From Perca fluviatilis (lineage: Eukaryota > Chordata > Actinopteri > Perciformes > Percidae): a DNA stretch of 64,000 nucleotides. Below, in pieces: positions 1 to 12,139 of the stretch. The position numbers and the translations under genes are program-made. The notes below the pieces were generated by a model. That model was not told the DNA's origin and did not search any database. It worked only from the letters and a program-made list of their open reading frames with translations. The first letter of the stretch is position 1, and every line of letters starts with the position of its first letter. The stretch lies in the NCBI RefSeq assembly GCF_010015445.1, contig NC_053116.1, positions 42,093,595-42,157,594 on the forward strand, written 5' to 3'.

Positions 1-208
1 ACGCCCAGAATGCACCTGAACACACCTCCATGTAAGACCAGCACGCCCAGAATGCACCTGAACACACCTCCATGTAAGACCAGCACGCCCAGAATGCACC
101 TGAACACACCTCCCTGTAAGACCAGCACGCCCAGAATGCACCTGAACACACCTCCCTGTAAGACCAGCACGCCCAGAATGCACCTGAACACACCTCCCTG
201 TAAGACCA
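1..208. repeat. 42-bp minisatellite
   Basis: Five tandem copies of a 42-bp unit that starts acgcccagaatgcacctgaa; the window opens inside the array. Units differ mainly at one base (tccatg versus tccctg). Because 42 is a multiple of 3, an open frame runs through it, but nothing supports coding. Confidence 0.95.
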
Positions 209-710
209 TGGGGCCACAGATGGGCGCAGGTGCATTTGCTATTTAAATTACGTGGGCGCTGGACGGGAAACTGACAACTGGGTCGATCTTAAACTAGCAG
301 AGACACTTGGGTCGGGCTTTGCGGTGAGCCGGGTGCAAGATAGGGGTCCAAAAGTGCAATTAAGTGCCAAAAGCTCAGAAAAAAAGCATCAAAAGCGGCA
401 AAAAAATACCAAAGAGGGCAGAAAACAGCGTCAAAAGCACGGACCGATGTGGATGTTGTATGACAGAGAGTTCTCAGCTTTCTCGTCCCAGTATATCTGG
501 AGACTCTGAAGCAGACGACTGCTGCTCTCCTCGGTGTTAATCTGCTGTTAATTTGTCGGGACTGTAGCACGAGACAGAGTGAGCTGCAGGAGTTTAGTGT
601 GAAGCTGTTAGTCATTAATTTAACAGACACAGAGGTGAACGAGGCCACATGTCTCCATTATTCTCTGTCACACTGTCACCACACATAATAACTGCACTGC
701 AGGGCTCAGT

Positions 711-713
<3 letters not shown>

Positions 714-770
<57 letters not shown>
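714..770. repeat. (TG)n microsatellite
   Basis: An uninterrupted TG dinucleotide run of about 28 repeats. The stretch 771-1196 after it is AT-rich, with no gene visible. Confidence 0.97.
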
Positions 771-772
<2 letters not shown>

Positions 773-1196
773 TGAAATATATTTCTATGTAATTACTTCT
801 ATACCTCCAGTGGACCAAGGAGACCTTTAGTGTTTCTTAGTGTTGCTAACTGCAAAATACTGACTTTCCTTTTGTACTTTAACTAAAATAATACAAGAAA
901 TAACAAGTCTTTATATTTGCCAAAATATTAAAAAAAATGAAATAAAATGAATGGGGATCAAGTTGTAGCCCACAGCTCACTGAATCCATTGCAACAATAG
1001 ACATCCTGTTTACTTACCCTAAAACATAAGGGGACAAAGCCAAGAGTAATGGTGCGTTCAATGCAACCCGCAACTCAAGTTTTAATAATAATAATAAAAA
1101 ATTGAATTTATATATTGCTTTGTGTCCCCCTAGGGGTACTTTGGAGGACTGGGGGAACGTGAGTGCTTTTTTGCCACTGTTTGTCACTTTTTTTTA

Positions 1197-1620
1197 ACTT
1201 GTTCTTCCCTTCCTTCCTTCCTTCCTTCCCTTCCTTCCTTTCCTTCCTTCCTTCTTTCTACTGTCTTCTTCAGTTTTTCGGAGTTTTTGTCGCTTTAAAA
1301 GAAAAAACAATTCCACCTTTTCCAGGTTTTTGTCACTTTTTTTAACTTGTTCTTCCCTTCCTTCCCTTCCCTTCCTTCCTTCCTTCTTTCTTCTGTCTTC
1401 TTCTCCAAGTTTGTCGAAGTTTTTGTCGCTTTTTATAAAAAACAATTCCGCCTTTTTCCAGGTTTTTGTCACTTTTTTTTTTAAGTTTGTCTTCCTTCTT
1501 TCTACTGTGTCTGTCGCTTTTTGCAAAGTTATTGTCGCTGTTTTCAAAGTTTTTGACACTATTTTCCACCTATTCTTCCTTCTTTTTACCGACTTTTCCC
1601 AGGTTTTTACGTTTTTTTTT
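1197..1620. repeat. polypyrimidine tract with degenerate TTTTTGTCGCTTTTT units
   Basis: Three blocks of CTTCC repeats (about 1205-1258, 1352-1395, 1492-1504) alternate with phrases built from tttttgtcgctttt and tttttccaggtttttgtcac. The whole looks like a decayed tandem duplication of about 140 bp. Open frames here are low-complexity shadows. 1621-1981 shows nothing recognisable. Confidence 0.85.
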
Positions 1621-1978
1621 CATTATTGTTTGATAAATCTATCGCTGGTCAGGGGGGTACCTGGCTTAACAACACAATTCAAATGGGGGGGGTACATTAT
1701 TGACAAAAGTTTGACAACCTCTGGACTAGATCAGCACGAATTTCCGAATGAGTCAGAGGCGTTAAGAGAGTGATCTCTCTCTGACTCCTGATGCGACATT
1801 TGATTGCAAATGTGAGCGTGTGTAATTCAGCTCAAATTGCAGCACTTAGCGAGCGAGCTGCAGTCATCTTTTCACCTGGTTTCACCTCCGATTACAGGCC
1901 GGTAACGGGAGACACTGATCCCCCCAATCTGGAAACTACCTCGGCAGTAAGAAATTAATGATCTCTGACCAACTGTCT

Positions 1979-1981
<3 letters not shown>

Positions 1982-2019
<38 letters not shown>
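1982..2019. repeat. (GA)n microsatellite
   Basis: An uninterrupted GA run of 19 repeats. Confidence 0.95.
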
Positions 2020-2022
<3 letters not shown>

Positions 2023-2146
2023 TGGCGATTCAAGGAAAAGGATTGACAAATACAGAGAAGAGAAGAAAGTCAGTCCATCCAGAAAAATGCAGAGTTTTTT
2101 TGTGATTGTTGTGGGGCAAAAATCCTTGATTATGCGGCCCGTTTTC

Positions 2147-2799
2147 TTAAAGTGCCCATATTATGAAAAAGAAATCACTTTTTCTGGTGATTTGGGGAGT
2201 TATTTTGTGTCTCTGGTGCTTCCACACGCATACAGACTTTGAAATAACCCATCCATGGTGTTCTGAGTGAGATCTGGTGTCTGAATGTGTCCTGCCTTCA
2301 GTCTCCTGGTGAGCTGGTCAGAATCTGCACGGCTTTCTACGTCACTAGCCGAAACAAGCTGGCTAACCGCAACCGTTAGCATGGTAACGCTAATGCTAAT
2401 GCTAGCATGCTACCTTGTTCCCAATGGCAAAGCACTTCTACAACACACACTAGTTCACCATAATCTACCAAAAGAACTACTTCCATGTGCTCCCTGGTTT
2501 AGAAGAAGTCTCCCAGCTGATCCTGCCTTGTTACTGACTGAAGTCGGAGAAACAGCCTTTCTTTTACTGTCTATGGAGCTAGCTGACATGAGCTACGATC
2601 TGAGCTACTGAGCATGTGCGAGTGCAATCAAAGATAGTACAGAAGAAGAAGAAGAAAAGAGGTCTCACTCTGTAGCTAAAACAGAGACCTGAACACAGGG
2701 TGAAAAGAGGAGCTGCAGCAGTGAGAGAGAGCTGTGCAGTAAAATTAAACCATGTAAACCTATTCTGGTACAACCTTAAAATACAATTATGAACCTTAA
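2147..2799. mobile_element. candidate TTAA-flanked MITE (piggyBac-like)
   Basis: The segment starts at a TTAA followed by agtgcccatattatg and ends near a second TTAA after caattatgaacc. The body resembles a non-coding repeat widespread in fish and contains a GCTAATGCTAATGCTAGCATG cluster near 2385. TTAA target sites suggest a piggyBac-type non-autonomous element. The terminal inverted repeats are weak, so the superfamily is inference. Confidence 0.4.
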
Positions 2800-3103
2800 A
2801 ATTTGAAAAAATGCCCCCGCATAAATATGCAGACTTTGGCTGAATTAAGCGATCACATAATCACGTTTTTCTGGAGTATTTCCAACATTTATTTTAATGT
2901 TATGACCCATTAAAGGCGAGAGACACGGTAAGCTTTGGTATAATGAGGAAAAGGCCGCGATTTCCCAGACAAAAGCAATCGATCTCAGGCCAGTAGATTA
3001 TAAGAGCACTTTGTAGATCACAGATTAATTAAGACCTTTTTTTTTTTTTTACAGATTTTAAGATCTTCACAAACCACGAACTGAGAAATGTTCATTCTCA
3101 AAG

Positions 3104-3406
3104 TAGGGCTGCGCAAATAATCTAAATTTAATCGTGATTATGATTTCTGCTCCCAGTGATCACAAAAACTGAATAATCGAGAAAAAGTATTATTTAGCTC
3201 ATTACGTTTTGCAAAGTAAACTCTTATTTTCTCTCGTGTGTTCTGAATGAAAAAACTTAAGTATTATTATTTCTTCTTTTTACTGTTGATTTATTTATTT
3301 ATTGAACTTTTGTTGAATTCAATAAATCAAAATCTTTCCAGAAGTCAACGAGTAATCGTGTTAAATTATCGTGATTTTATTTTTTTTCCATAATCGAGCA
3401 GCACTA
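3104..3406. mobile_element. hAT-like MITE, AT-rich
   Basis: Begins TAGGGCTGCGCAAATAATC and ends TAATCGAGCAGCACTA, giving short imperfect terminal inverted repeats of hAT style. The flanking 8-mers (tctcaaag and cttcaaaa) match at only 5 of 8 positions, so a target duplication is not confirmed. Part of the interior (about 3185-3245) is similar to 40362-40440. Confidence 0.5.
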
Positions 3407-3431
3407 CTTCAAAAGGATCAAATCCTGGTTG

Positions 3432-5720
3432 TTATTTCCCTCCATCCTTCATTCTTACCTTCCCTCCATCCTTCATGTTTCTTTCCTTCCCTCCATCCTT
3501 CATTCTTACCTTCCCTCCATCCTTCATTCTTACCTTCCCTCCATCCTTCATTCTTACCTTCCCTCCATCCTTCATGTTTCTTTCCCTCCCTCCATCCTTC
3601 ATGTTTCTTTCCCTCCCTCCATCCTTCATGTTTCTTACCTTCCCTCCATCCTTTATTCTTACCTTCCCTCCATCCTTCATTCTTACCTTCCCTCCATCCT
3701 TCATTCTTACCTTCCCTCCATCCTTCAGCTTTCTTACCTTCCCTCCATCCTTCATGTTTCTTACCTTCCCTCCATCCTTCATTCTTACCTTCCCTCCATC
3801 CTTCATGTTTCTTACCCTCCCTCCATCCCTCAGCTTTCTTACCCTCCCTCCATCCTTCAGCTTTCTTACCCTCCCTCCATCCCTCAGCTTTCTTACCCTC
3901 CCTCCATCCTTCATTCTACCTTCCATCCTTCATGTTTTTCTTACCTTCCCTCCATCCTTCATGTTTCTTTCCCTCCCTCCATCCTTCATGTTTTTCTTAC
4001 CTTCCCTCCATCCTTCATGTTTCTTTCCCTCCCTCCATCCTTCATGTTTCCTTCCCTCCCTCCATCCTTCATGTTTCTTTCCCTCCCTCCATCCCTCATG
4101 TTTCTTTCCCCTCCCTCCCATCCCTCCCCAGCTTCTTACCCTCCCTCCATCCTTCCATGTTTCTTTCCTCCCTCCATCCTTCATGTTTCCTCCCTCCCTC
4201 CATCCTTCTTTTTCCCTCCCCTCCATCCCTCAGCTTTCTTACCCTCCCTCCATCCCTCAGCTTTCTTACCCTCCCTCCATCCCTCAGCTTTCTTACCCTC
4301 CCTCCATCCTTCATTCTTACCTTCCCTCCATCCTTCATGTTTTTCTTACCTTCCCTCCATCCTTCATTCTTACCTCCCTCCATCCCTTTCATTCCTTTAC
4401 CTCCCTCCATCCCTCAGCTTTCTTACCCTCCCTCCATCCTTCATGTTTCTTTCCCTCCCTCCATCCTTCATGTTTCTTTCCCTCCCTCCATCCCTCATGT
4501 TTCTTACCCTCCCTCCATCCCTCATGTTTCTTTCCCTCCCTCCATCCCTCATGTTTCTTTCCCTCCCTCCATCCTTCATGTTTCTTTCCCTCCCTCCATC
4601 CTTCATGTTTCTTTCCCTCCCTCCATCCTTCATTCTTACTCTCCCTCCATCCTTCATTCTTACTCTCCCTCCATCCTTCATTCTTCCCTTCCCTCCATCC
4701 TTCATTCTTCCCTTCCCTCCATCCTTCATGTTTCTTTCCCTCCCTCCATCCTTCATTCTTACTCTCCCTCCATCCTTCATTCTTACTCTCCCTCCATCCT
4801 TCATTCTTCCCTTCCCTCCATCCTTCATGTTTCTTTCCCTCCCTCCATCATGTTTCTTTCCCTCCCTCCATCCTTCATGTTTCTTTCCCTCCCTCCATCC
4901 TTCATTCTTACTCTCCCTCCATCCTTCATGTTTCTTTCCCTCCCTCCATCCTTCATGTTTCTTTCCCTCCCTCCATCCTTCATGTTTCCTTCCCTCCCTC
5001 CATCCTTCATTCTTACTCTCCCTCCATCCTTCATGTTTCTTTCCCTCCCTCCATCCTTCATGTTTCTTTCCCTCCCTCCATCCTTCATGTTTCCTTCCCT
5101 CCCTCCATCCTTCATGTTTTTCTTACCCTCCCTCCATCCCTCAGCTTTTTTACCCTCCCTCCATCCTTCATGTCTCTTACCTTCCCTCCATCCTTCATTC
5201 TTCCCTTCCCTCCATCCTTCATTCTTCCCTTCCCTCCATCCTTCATTCTTCCCTTCCCTCCATCCTTCATGTTTCCTTCCCTCCCTCCATCCTTCATGTT
5301 TTTCTTACCCTCCCTCCATCCTTCATGTCTCTTACCTTCCCTCCATCCTTCATTCTTCCCTTCCCTCCATCCTTCATGTTTTTCTTACCCTCCCTCCATC
5401 CTTCATGTTTCTTACCTTCCCTCCATCCTTCATTCTTCCCTTCCCTCCATCCCTCAGGTTTCTTACCCTCCCTCCATCCTTCATGTCTCTTACCTTCCCT
5501 CCATCCTTCATTCTTCCCTTCCCTCCATCCTTCATGTTTCCCTTCCCCTCCCTCCATCCTTCATGTTTTTCTTACCCTCCCTCCATCCTTCATGTTTCTT
5601 ACCTTCCCTCCATCCTTCATTCTTCCCTTCCCTCCATCCCTCAGGTTTCTTACCCTCCCTCCCTCCCTCCATCCCTCAGCTTTCTTACCCTCCCTCCATC
5701 CCTCCCTCCATCTCTCCGTC
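3432..5720. repeat. 2.3 kb pyrimidine-rich minisatellite
   Basis: About 100 tandem copies of a 19-25 bp unit built on ccctccatccttcat followed by a variable linker (gtttcttt, tcttac, tcttccct, gctttcttac). The top strand is nearly pure pyrimidine. Open frames of up to 789 codons exist in all three forward frames (for example FLPSLHPS) only because stop codons cannot arise in the unit, so none is called as a gene. Confidence 0.97.
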
Positions 5721-6303
5721 CTCAGCCGATTCCTATGTAAGTGTAATTAAGTCGCCGAGATGAACATTATGTGTCGGATGGGAAACGGCTGAATGCCACC
5801 GGTGATGGGAGGAGAGAGGGATGGAAAGAGAGAGAGAGAAAAAAAAAGGAAGAGAATCAAGAAACAATTGAAAGAAAGAGCGAAGGGAGCGAGAACCCAA
5901 GACGAGAAATGGAGAGACCCAAGGCACAGGAGGAGAAGGAGGTGGATGTTAATCAATTATAAGCCGTCAGGGTCCAACTCGTCTCCTTTTAAATGTGGAC
6001 TCGGAGCTCGTATTAAAACCTTCGGCGCTGATTTAGAGGCAGACACACGAGGAAGAGCGGTTTCATCGGCCGGCGCACGCCGAGAAATCCTCCGCGGCGC
6101 CGGCCGAGGTCGGGCAGGCTGCTGAACACCCGCCAACGCACAGAAACGTTGACATTCGACCATTTGAATACAGCAAAGACAACGTCGGCAGTATTGACGG
6201 CAATAAAATAGGCTCCAGGATATTTCCTTCTGTATTGACAGGTGACATATTTGAAAAGCGATAATTATTTATAATAATGTTTTTAAAATTACATTTATAT
6301 GTA
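5721..6303. other. unassigned sequence
   Basis: A purine-rich stretch (5800-5945) is followed by a GC- and CpG-rich patch (about 6000-6130). There is no splice-supported coding sequence and no recognisable element. Confidence 0.5.
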
Positions 6304-6851
6304 CAGTACAGGCCAAAAGTTTGGACACACCTTCTCATTCAATGCGTTTCCTTTTTATTTTCATGACTATTTACATTGTAGATTCTCACTGAAGGCATCA
6401 AAACTATGAATGAACACATATGGAATTATGTACTTAACAAAAAAGTGTGAAATAACTGAAAACATGTCTTATATTTTAGATTCTTCAAAGTAGCCACCCT
6501 TTGCTTTTTTATTAATAAGGGAAAAACTTCCTCTAATTAACCCTGACAAAGCACACCTGTGAAGGTAAAACCATTTCAGGTGACTACCTCATGAAGCTCA
6601 TTGAGAGAACACCAAGGGTTTGCAGAGTTATCAAAAAAAGCAAAGGGTGGCTACTTTGAAGAATCTAAAATATATATATATAATAAGACATGTTTTCAGT
6701 TATTTCACACTTTTTTGTTAAGTACATAATTCCATATGTGTTCATTCATAGTTTTGATGCCTACAGTGAGAATCTACAATGTAAATAGTCATGAAAATAA
6801 AAAGGAAACACATTGAATGAGAAGGTGTGTCCAAACTTTTGGCCTGTACTG
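6304..6851. mobile_element. Tc1/mariner-type non-autonomous foldback element
   Basis: A 548-bp element flanked by TA dinucleotides. Its long inverted repeats (about 200 bp each) begin CAGTACAGGCCAAAAG, which I recognise as an abundant fish Tc1-like terminus. Only about 130 bp of unique sequence separates the arms. No transposase remains. A second copy lies at 55952-56464 in the opposite orientation. Confidence 0.9.
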
Positions 6852-7344
6852 TATTTATCTGCATTTATGTCAAAACCTCGAGACTTTCAAACATCAACAT
6901 GTCATTTATTAAATGTATTTGTGTCTAAACGACATATAAATATAATTTTCCTGTTATATTTTGAATGGAAACGCTTCCAACACGCTCGCGTGTCGCGTGA
7001 AAAATAGGCGTCGGTCCTATTTCTAGCGTGCACGCTCTAACCTGTTACCATGGGAACCGAAATAAAAACGGACACGCCACGCAGCCGGTGTTTGCGTTTT
7101 TTGCGTGACTTTTGGTGTTTTAAAAGGTTAAGAACTAACAAATCTAATAGATTAACTAAGCGATGGAGGCAGCTGTAGAGCAGCTACTCCCATGATCCAC
7201 GAGGGAAAAATTTGTATTTAATTTATATTTTATTAATCGCGCAAGGGGAAATTCCAATGTTTTCACTCTGTTGTTTTTACACACACATGCTCAGAACCTC
7301 TACGTGCACTAAATGGAGAGATGTCAGAGTGAGGGAGCTGTCCA
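6852..7344. other. unassigned sequence
   Basis: AT-rich DNA with a GC-richer patch near 6970-7100; no gene or repeat recognised. Confidence 0.4.
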
Positions 7345-7512
7345 TGGAAAGGCGCTCAGAGCAATTTGGGGGTTCGGTGCCTTGCTCAAGGGCACCTTGG
7401 CAGTGCCCAGAAGGTGAAACTGGCACCTCTCCAGCTACCAGTCCACCACCATACTTTGGTCCGATGGGGACTTGAACCAGCGACCCTCCGATTCCCAGCC
7501 CAACTCCCTACA
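7345..7512 (-). repeat. SINE-like repeat fragment
   Basis: Contains ggttcggtgccttgctcaag, gcacctctccagctaccagt and ggggacttgaaccagcgacc, a combination I recognise as a dispersed teleost repeat. The segment gggacttgaaccagcgacc resembles the reverse complement of a tRNA B box. Assignment to a named SINE family is not possible by eye. Confidence 0.5.
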
Positions 7513-7639
7513 CAGACACTTCTTCTCGGTGAATATCAGACAGGTGAAGAGGATGTGCTGCTTGAACGTATCAACGGTTACACAGAATGAGTAGTAGTGC
7601 TAACATTAATAGCAATAGCAGTGCACAGCAAATTTGAAA

Positions 7640-8340
7640 GTGTTAAATCAACACTCACAGTGTTAAAATTAACACTTTTGGGAGTTTATATAGGTCCACA
7701 CTAAATAGAGTTAAACCAACACTTTAAATAGTGTTACTTTTTTAACACTTGCTTAGTGTAAAAACAACACTGTAAGTCAGCGGTTCCCAAACTTTTTTCC
7801 CCCGCGACCCCTTCTATGTCCCAACCGGGTTGGCGCACCCCCAATCTCCACTTAAAAAACCCCGCAACAAAGCTTTGTTTTATCGGCATATAAAAACTCA
7901 TGTTTAATCATGCGCAAATAACCAGAACACACATGACAATAACAACATCAACAAAGTTTCAAGATAATGCAACAAAGCTACGCACAAGCTTCCACTTTTA
8001 AGAGGACGAGTGACATACACAGGCTCATTAACAGAAAGCACGGTTATTTTCAGCCACGTAAAAGAAACATTGTAGCAATAGGCAAGGCCTATTAAATTTT
8101 TTTGTATGGAAAAATCCCATTTAAAAAACAGACCGCCATTAAATCTTTCCTCTCGCGCACCCCCTGGTGGCAGCTCGCGTACCCCTGGGGGTGCACGTAC
8201 CACACTTTGGGAATCCCTGCTGTAAGTGTTCACCGTTAACACCATTAGTGTTTCACCCCCCTCATTTAAACCAAGTTAGTGTTGAAATTACACCAGGTGT
8301 GTGTCAATATCTCAACACCAAGAGATTTACTTCCGCACTT
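7640..8340. repeat. AACACT/AGTGTT subterminal repeats (left end)
   Basis: About fifteen short AACAC or GTGTT motifs in both orientations, split in two by the nested hAT MITE at 7778-8219. A matching cluster sits at 18655-18750. In CACTA-like elements such subterminal motifs bind transposase; that role is inferred here. Confidence 0.75.
7778..8219. mobile_element. hAT MITE with perfect 8-bp target duplication
   Basis: A 442-bp element starting CAGCGGTTCCCAAACTTT and ending in the inverted match TTTGGGAATCCCTG. The 8-mer ctgtaagt is repeated exactly at 7770-7777 and 8220-8227. It is non-coding and inserted into the subterminal repeats of the CMC element. Confidence 0.93.
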
Positions 8341-8486
8341 ATAGTGCTCATACAAACCCTGATTAAGGTAATTAAGTGTAATTGGTATTTTGTCTAAAAA
8401 TACATGTGTGCAATGTGCATTCAATTAAATAAGTCAAAACGCTGTATCAGTTTGACATTTTATTTTCAACAACACAGACTAAACAA

Positions 8487-10911
8487 TTACACCAACACAA
8501 AGGAAGGTACAATATACTCCCCATCATCTGACCCATATGTACACTGCAGATCAAAAGGCCTGTAGAACTTCAAGCTGTTGGCTTTTACAAGTTCACCCAA
8601 CTCACAGTATCTCTCTACTTTAAATGCATGATGATGATCTGAAAATTTTTCTGTGAAAAGTTTGTCGACGATAAAATACACAGTGCTGTCAATGAAGAGT
8701 ATTTTTCGAATCTGACTGAAAACAGGAATTTCATTCTCAATTTCATTGCATACAATGAGGTCTGGTCTATATTCTGTCCCATCTAGTTTAACCCAGTTCA
8801 TGGAAAGCATGCTTGTTTGTATTGGATTCTGTAGCATTCCTGCCAACTTTCCACCATTTTCAACATCATTCCAACAAAATGTTTTCATTGGTCCACACTC
8901 AACTTGACTGAATGGTGTTGTTTCCCAAAGATAGCCTATTGACATCTGATGACTTTTTGCCAGAGATTTGGTGATGTTTTTGAAATTCTTTAGTGTATTC
9001 TTAAAAACTTTATGCTTAGCCTCGAACCTCATGCTCCACATATGGACTAACGGTCCAATTTTGCGAATACAGGCTGGATAATGCACCATAAAATGGTGTT
9101 TGGGCAGCAAGTTTTTTTGTGGATACAACTCTTTAAATAACTCATGGTGCTCAATTGTTAAATGCTTCAGGAGGACAGTCATGCCTTTAGAAATACAAGG
9201 GGAAAACACCAGATTTAGAATTTGAAGTAAGAGCAGGAGCAAATGCCAATTTTTATCACCTATCCCTACGATATCACCAAACAGCAACGGAATGTTTCTG
9301 ACAAGACAGAGTGACTGGATAGAATTGAGCCCTATGCTATTTCCATTGTGCTCTAGATTAACCTTTGTGGGACGATTTTTTCTCTCCAAATATCCATAAT
9401 CATATGAATATATTCTGGAGAGCAATTCACTGCGTGTAACAAAATTTTCTGAAAGATACTCAAACAGTAGTTTCATTTCAAATTGCACAACTCCTTCTAG
9501 GAGATCATGCATCACATCTAGAGAGTAGTTGTGGCACACATGAAAATACTGGAGACTATTGAGTGTCGAGTTTCTTTTGAGGCCATGTGTTGACTTGAGT
9601 TGAGGGTCAGATTCTAACTCACTGCAGTGCTGTTCATAAATTGAACGATCACGCAAAATAACTCTAACATCATCCTCATTGTAAACTAACTGGATATCAG
9701 CCTTTTCAGTTAAACATAGACGACAGGAGTAATGTCCACTAAATGATTCTGTGAACCCAAGTATTGAGTGCATCCCCAAGTTGTCTCCAATTACTTGACA
9801 TATTGTGCCATAAACTCTACTCGTTGATATGGGTAGTTCAATTCCATCTGTCTCTAGAATCTTTATGTCACGAATCAACGGTTCCAGGATGGGGTCAAAT
9901 CCATACTTTTTTACATCTTGCGCATGAAATAGAGCAATCAAATGGATATTCATCAGTCTTGAATTAAATTTGGGAGGTAGATTTCGAAGCACAAAATAAA
10001 GAGCACCAACCTTGTGTACTCCACGTTTAGAACCAAGAGGGTTTGCGGTTTCAAATTCATCGTAGTACACCTGAATTTGTAAAGCACTGGGATGTTTTGA
10101 GAATAATGGATGACTCTGGAAGTAACTTCCATCACAAAAGTCCTCAAATAGTGATTTCTGCCTTCCTGTAAATTCGGTCAGCAGAGTACATACATCTACA
10201 TTTCGCAAACAAATTTTAAAGTTTCCAAAATTGGGACATACACATATGTATCTTTTACTGGGACCTGATCATAACATCCAGTTTTTTGTTTCTCCTCATG
10301 TCGTTATCTCATGCCAAGCACAATTTCAACTGGCTCCACAACACCCCATTTGTCATTGAAATAATTAGTTCTTTTAGTTTCGTGTTAAACATGGAAAAGG
10401 GACTCTCAAAATGAGCTAAACTTTCTTCCACAGCTGATCTGACAGGGTTATTAGGAGGAATGACAGAAATCACATCTTGACGAAGTTTGGGTATGCATTT
10501 CTGTAGTGAGGTCCTCAAGGTCTGAAACAACTGATGATACCAAGCTATTGGCTACTCCACTGCACTGTAATTTGGCTACAATTGAGGCACATATATCTGC
10601 AGTCTCTCTCCTGGAAAAAGGTAACATTCTCAGTGAGAGCAACTTGGGGATCACTTTCTCCAACAAACAAAGAACCTGGCTGATTATTATAAACATTTTG
10701 AGATGACTGTTCACCTGATGCCAAATCAAAACGCGGGACTGCCATCAATAGCATGAAAACTGTTCAAATGCTTCGAAACCCAGAATATGAGCAAAACTGC
10801 CGAATTACAGCCACTCTGCGCACACAACAACTTAAACTTAAGCGAAGGATAGAAACTGTGTGTGACTTTTAAATGAGCTATCAAAGAGTGGCTGTTTGCA
10901 TGCAAACGCAT
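8487..10911 (-). pseudogene. Tnp2-like (CMC/EnSpm) transposase, frameshifted
   Basis: A 573-codon open frame (8487-10208) encodes the catalytic body. It contains NPLGSKRGVHKVGALYFVLR, DVMHDLLEGVVQFE, PKHHFMVHYPACIRKIGPL and RFEAKHKVFKNTLKNFKN, features of the transposase encoded by fish EnSpm-like elements. The acidic DVMHD and RFEAKH motifs are good candidates for the DDE-type catalytic core. Upstream, 10911-10309 encodes the N-terminal part in broken frames: a degenerate C2H2 finger (CAQSGC then KHLNSFH) and a segment with ADICASIVAKLQCSGVANS. Several frameshifts lie in this part, including one at about 10205-10215 that separates it from the main body. The gene cannot make a full product as read. 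It sits downstream of the accessory gene on the same strand. Confidence 0.8.
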
Positions 10912-11251
10912 TTACAGAGGAAACACTTTAACATTTAAACTAATTTAAAAGCTTTGCACGGGTTCCTTTACTCTGGGAGACTCACTTTGAAAGACCAACG
11001 TCTATGTTGTAAACTGTGGTCTGCAGGAAGGTAAAGAAGTTTACCAGGGCTTCCTCGGAGGCAAGTTGAAGACATAGTGAACTTTGAAAAGTTCATCAAA
11101 GGCACTTAAGGAGCTGGTTCCAGAGCAAGGGATAAGGCCTTGTCCACAACAACGTAGAAGTGGTCGATCCTGCCCTTGATCCTTCCTGATCCCAGTAGAA
11201 ATGCTGGTGGCCCTCCCTCCCACTGAGATGGCCTTCAATACTGTTGCAGGA

Positions 11252-12139
11252 CTGAAAAAATAAAATAGATTAAACAAACAGGAAAAAACTAATTACAATG
11301 TGAAATGATAAATGCATTAAACCTGCTACTGTTAACTTCCTCACATCTCATGAACTAAAATAGAATTAAAATCAATAAAATAAAATATATGACACACCTT
11401 AACCCAATATGTGCCTGACAAAATTTTTAAAAAAAAATTCCAGTTTTTAAAGATGGATTTGTGTATTACACAATGAAGGGTAACCAGGCAACCCCCCCCC
11501 CATCCCACCCACATTTTTGCTGATTCACCATCAGCCAAACCAAAGTCTATGAGAATAAAGACTTGCTCATAGGAAATGTACTGGTAAGAGCTGTAGGTCA
11601 ATATAATGCAAGCAACCAATTAGAGATTCTAGAAGGTACATTTAAACAGTCACATTATGCCAGCAATTTTCAATCCTGGCCGTGACCAACGGCTCTGGGT
11701 GTACATGTCTCACTTCTTCAACTAACCTGTTTCAGATCTTCCAATCATTAGGTAAGAGCTACATGTTTGTTTAATGTCATTTATTTCACTCAAAATGTAT
11801 GCCTGTGTTCTACTTGTCCCAAAAATATATTTGTAAAAAAAAAGTTTGCCCAGAGCCATTGACTTCCAACAATAGGTAAGAATAGTATGACAGTCATGGC
11901 GGCCTAAGCCGCTAGTTTATAAACGTTCTTCAAAATATCTGTGTTCAGCAGTAGAAAATGTAATACAGGTTCAGGAAATAAACCTGAGGGTGACATTTTG
12001 GAGTGAGTGGGTCTCCTATCTCATGCCTGGATCAGAGAGACAAAATGTGCAGAGGCTTCAGTCCCAAGGACAATTAATGAAAACCACTGCATTTTAGTTT
12101 TTCTAACCCAAATCTTTGCAACAGCATTGTGAGTTTTAC
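11252..12139. other. intron of the accessory gene
   Basis: Non-coding sequence between the exon ending at 12140 and the final exon starting at 11251. It holds an interrupted C-run near 11493; no further exon or element recognised. Confidence 0.5.

Noticed and set aside
3371..5763. Three overlapping forward frames of more than 760 codons
   Set aside because: All lie in the pyrimidine minisatellite, are open in every forward frame and encode only PSLHPS/PPSFM-type repeats; stop codons are excluded by composition, not by selection.
5771..6125. Basic/acidic frames near a GC-rich patch, as a possible first exon with CpG promoter
   Set aside because: Purine-rich low complexity and no splice-supported continuation.
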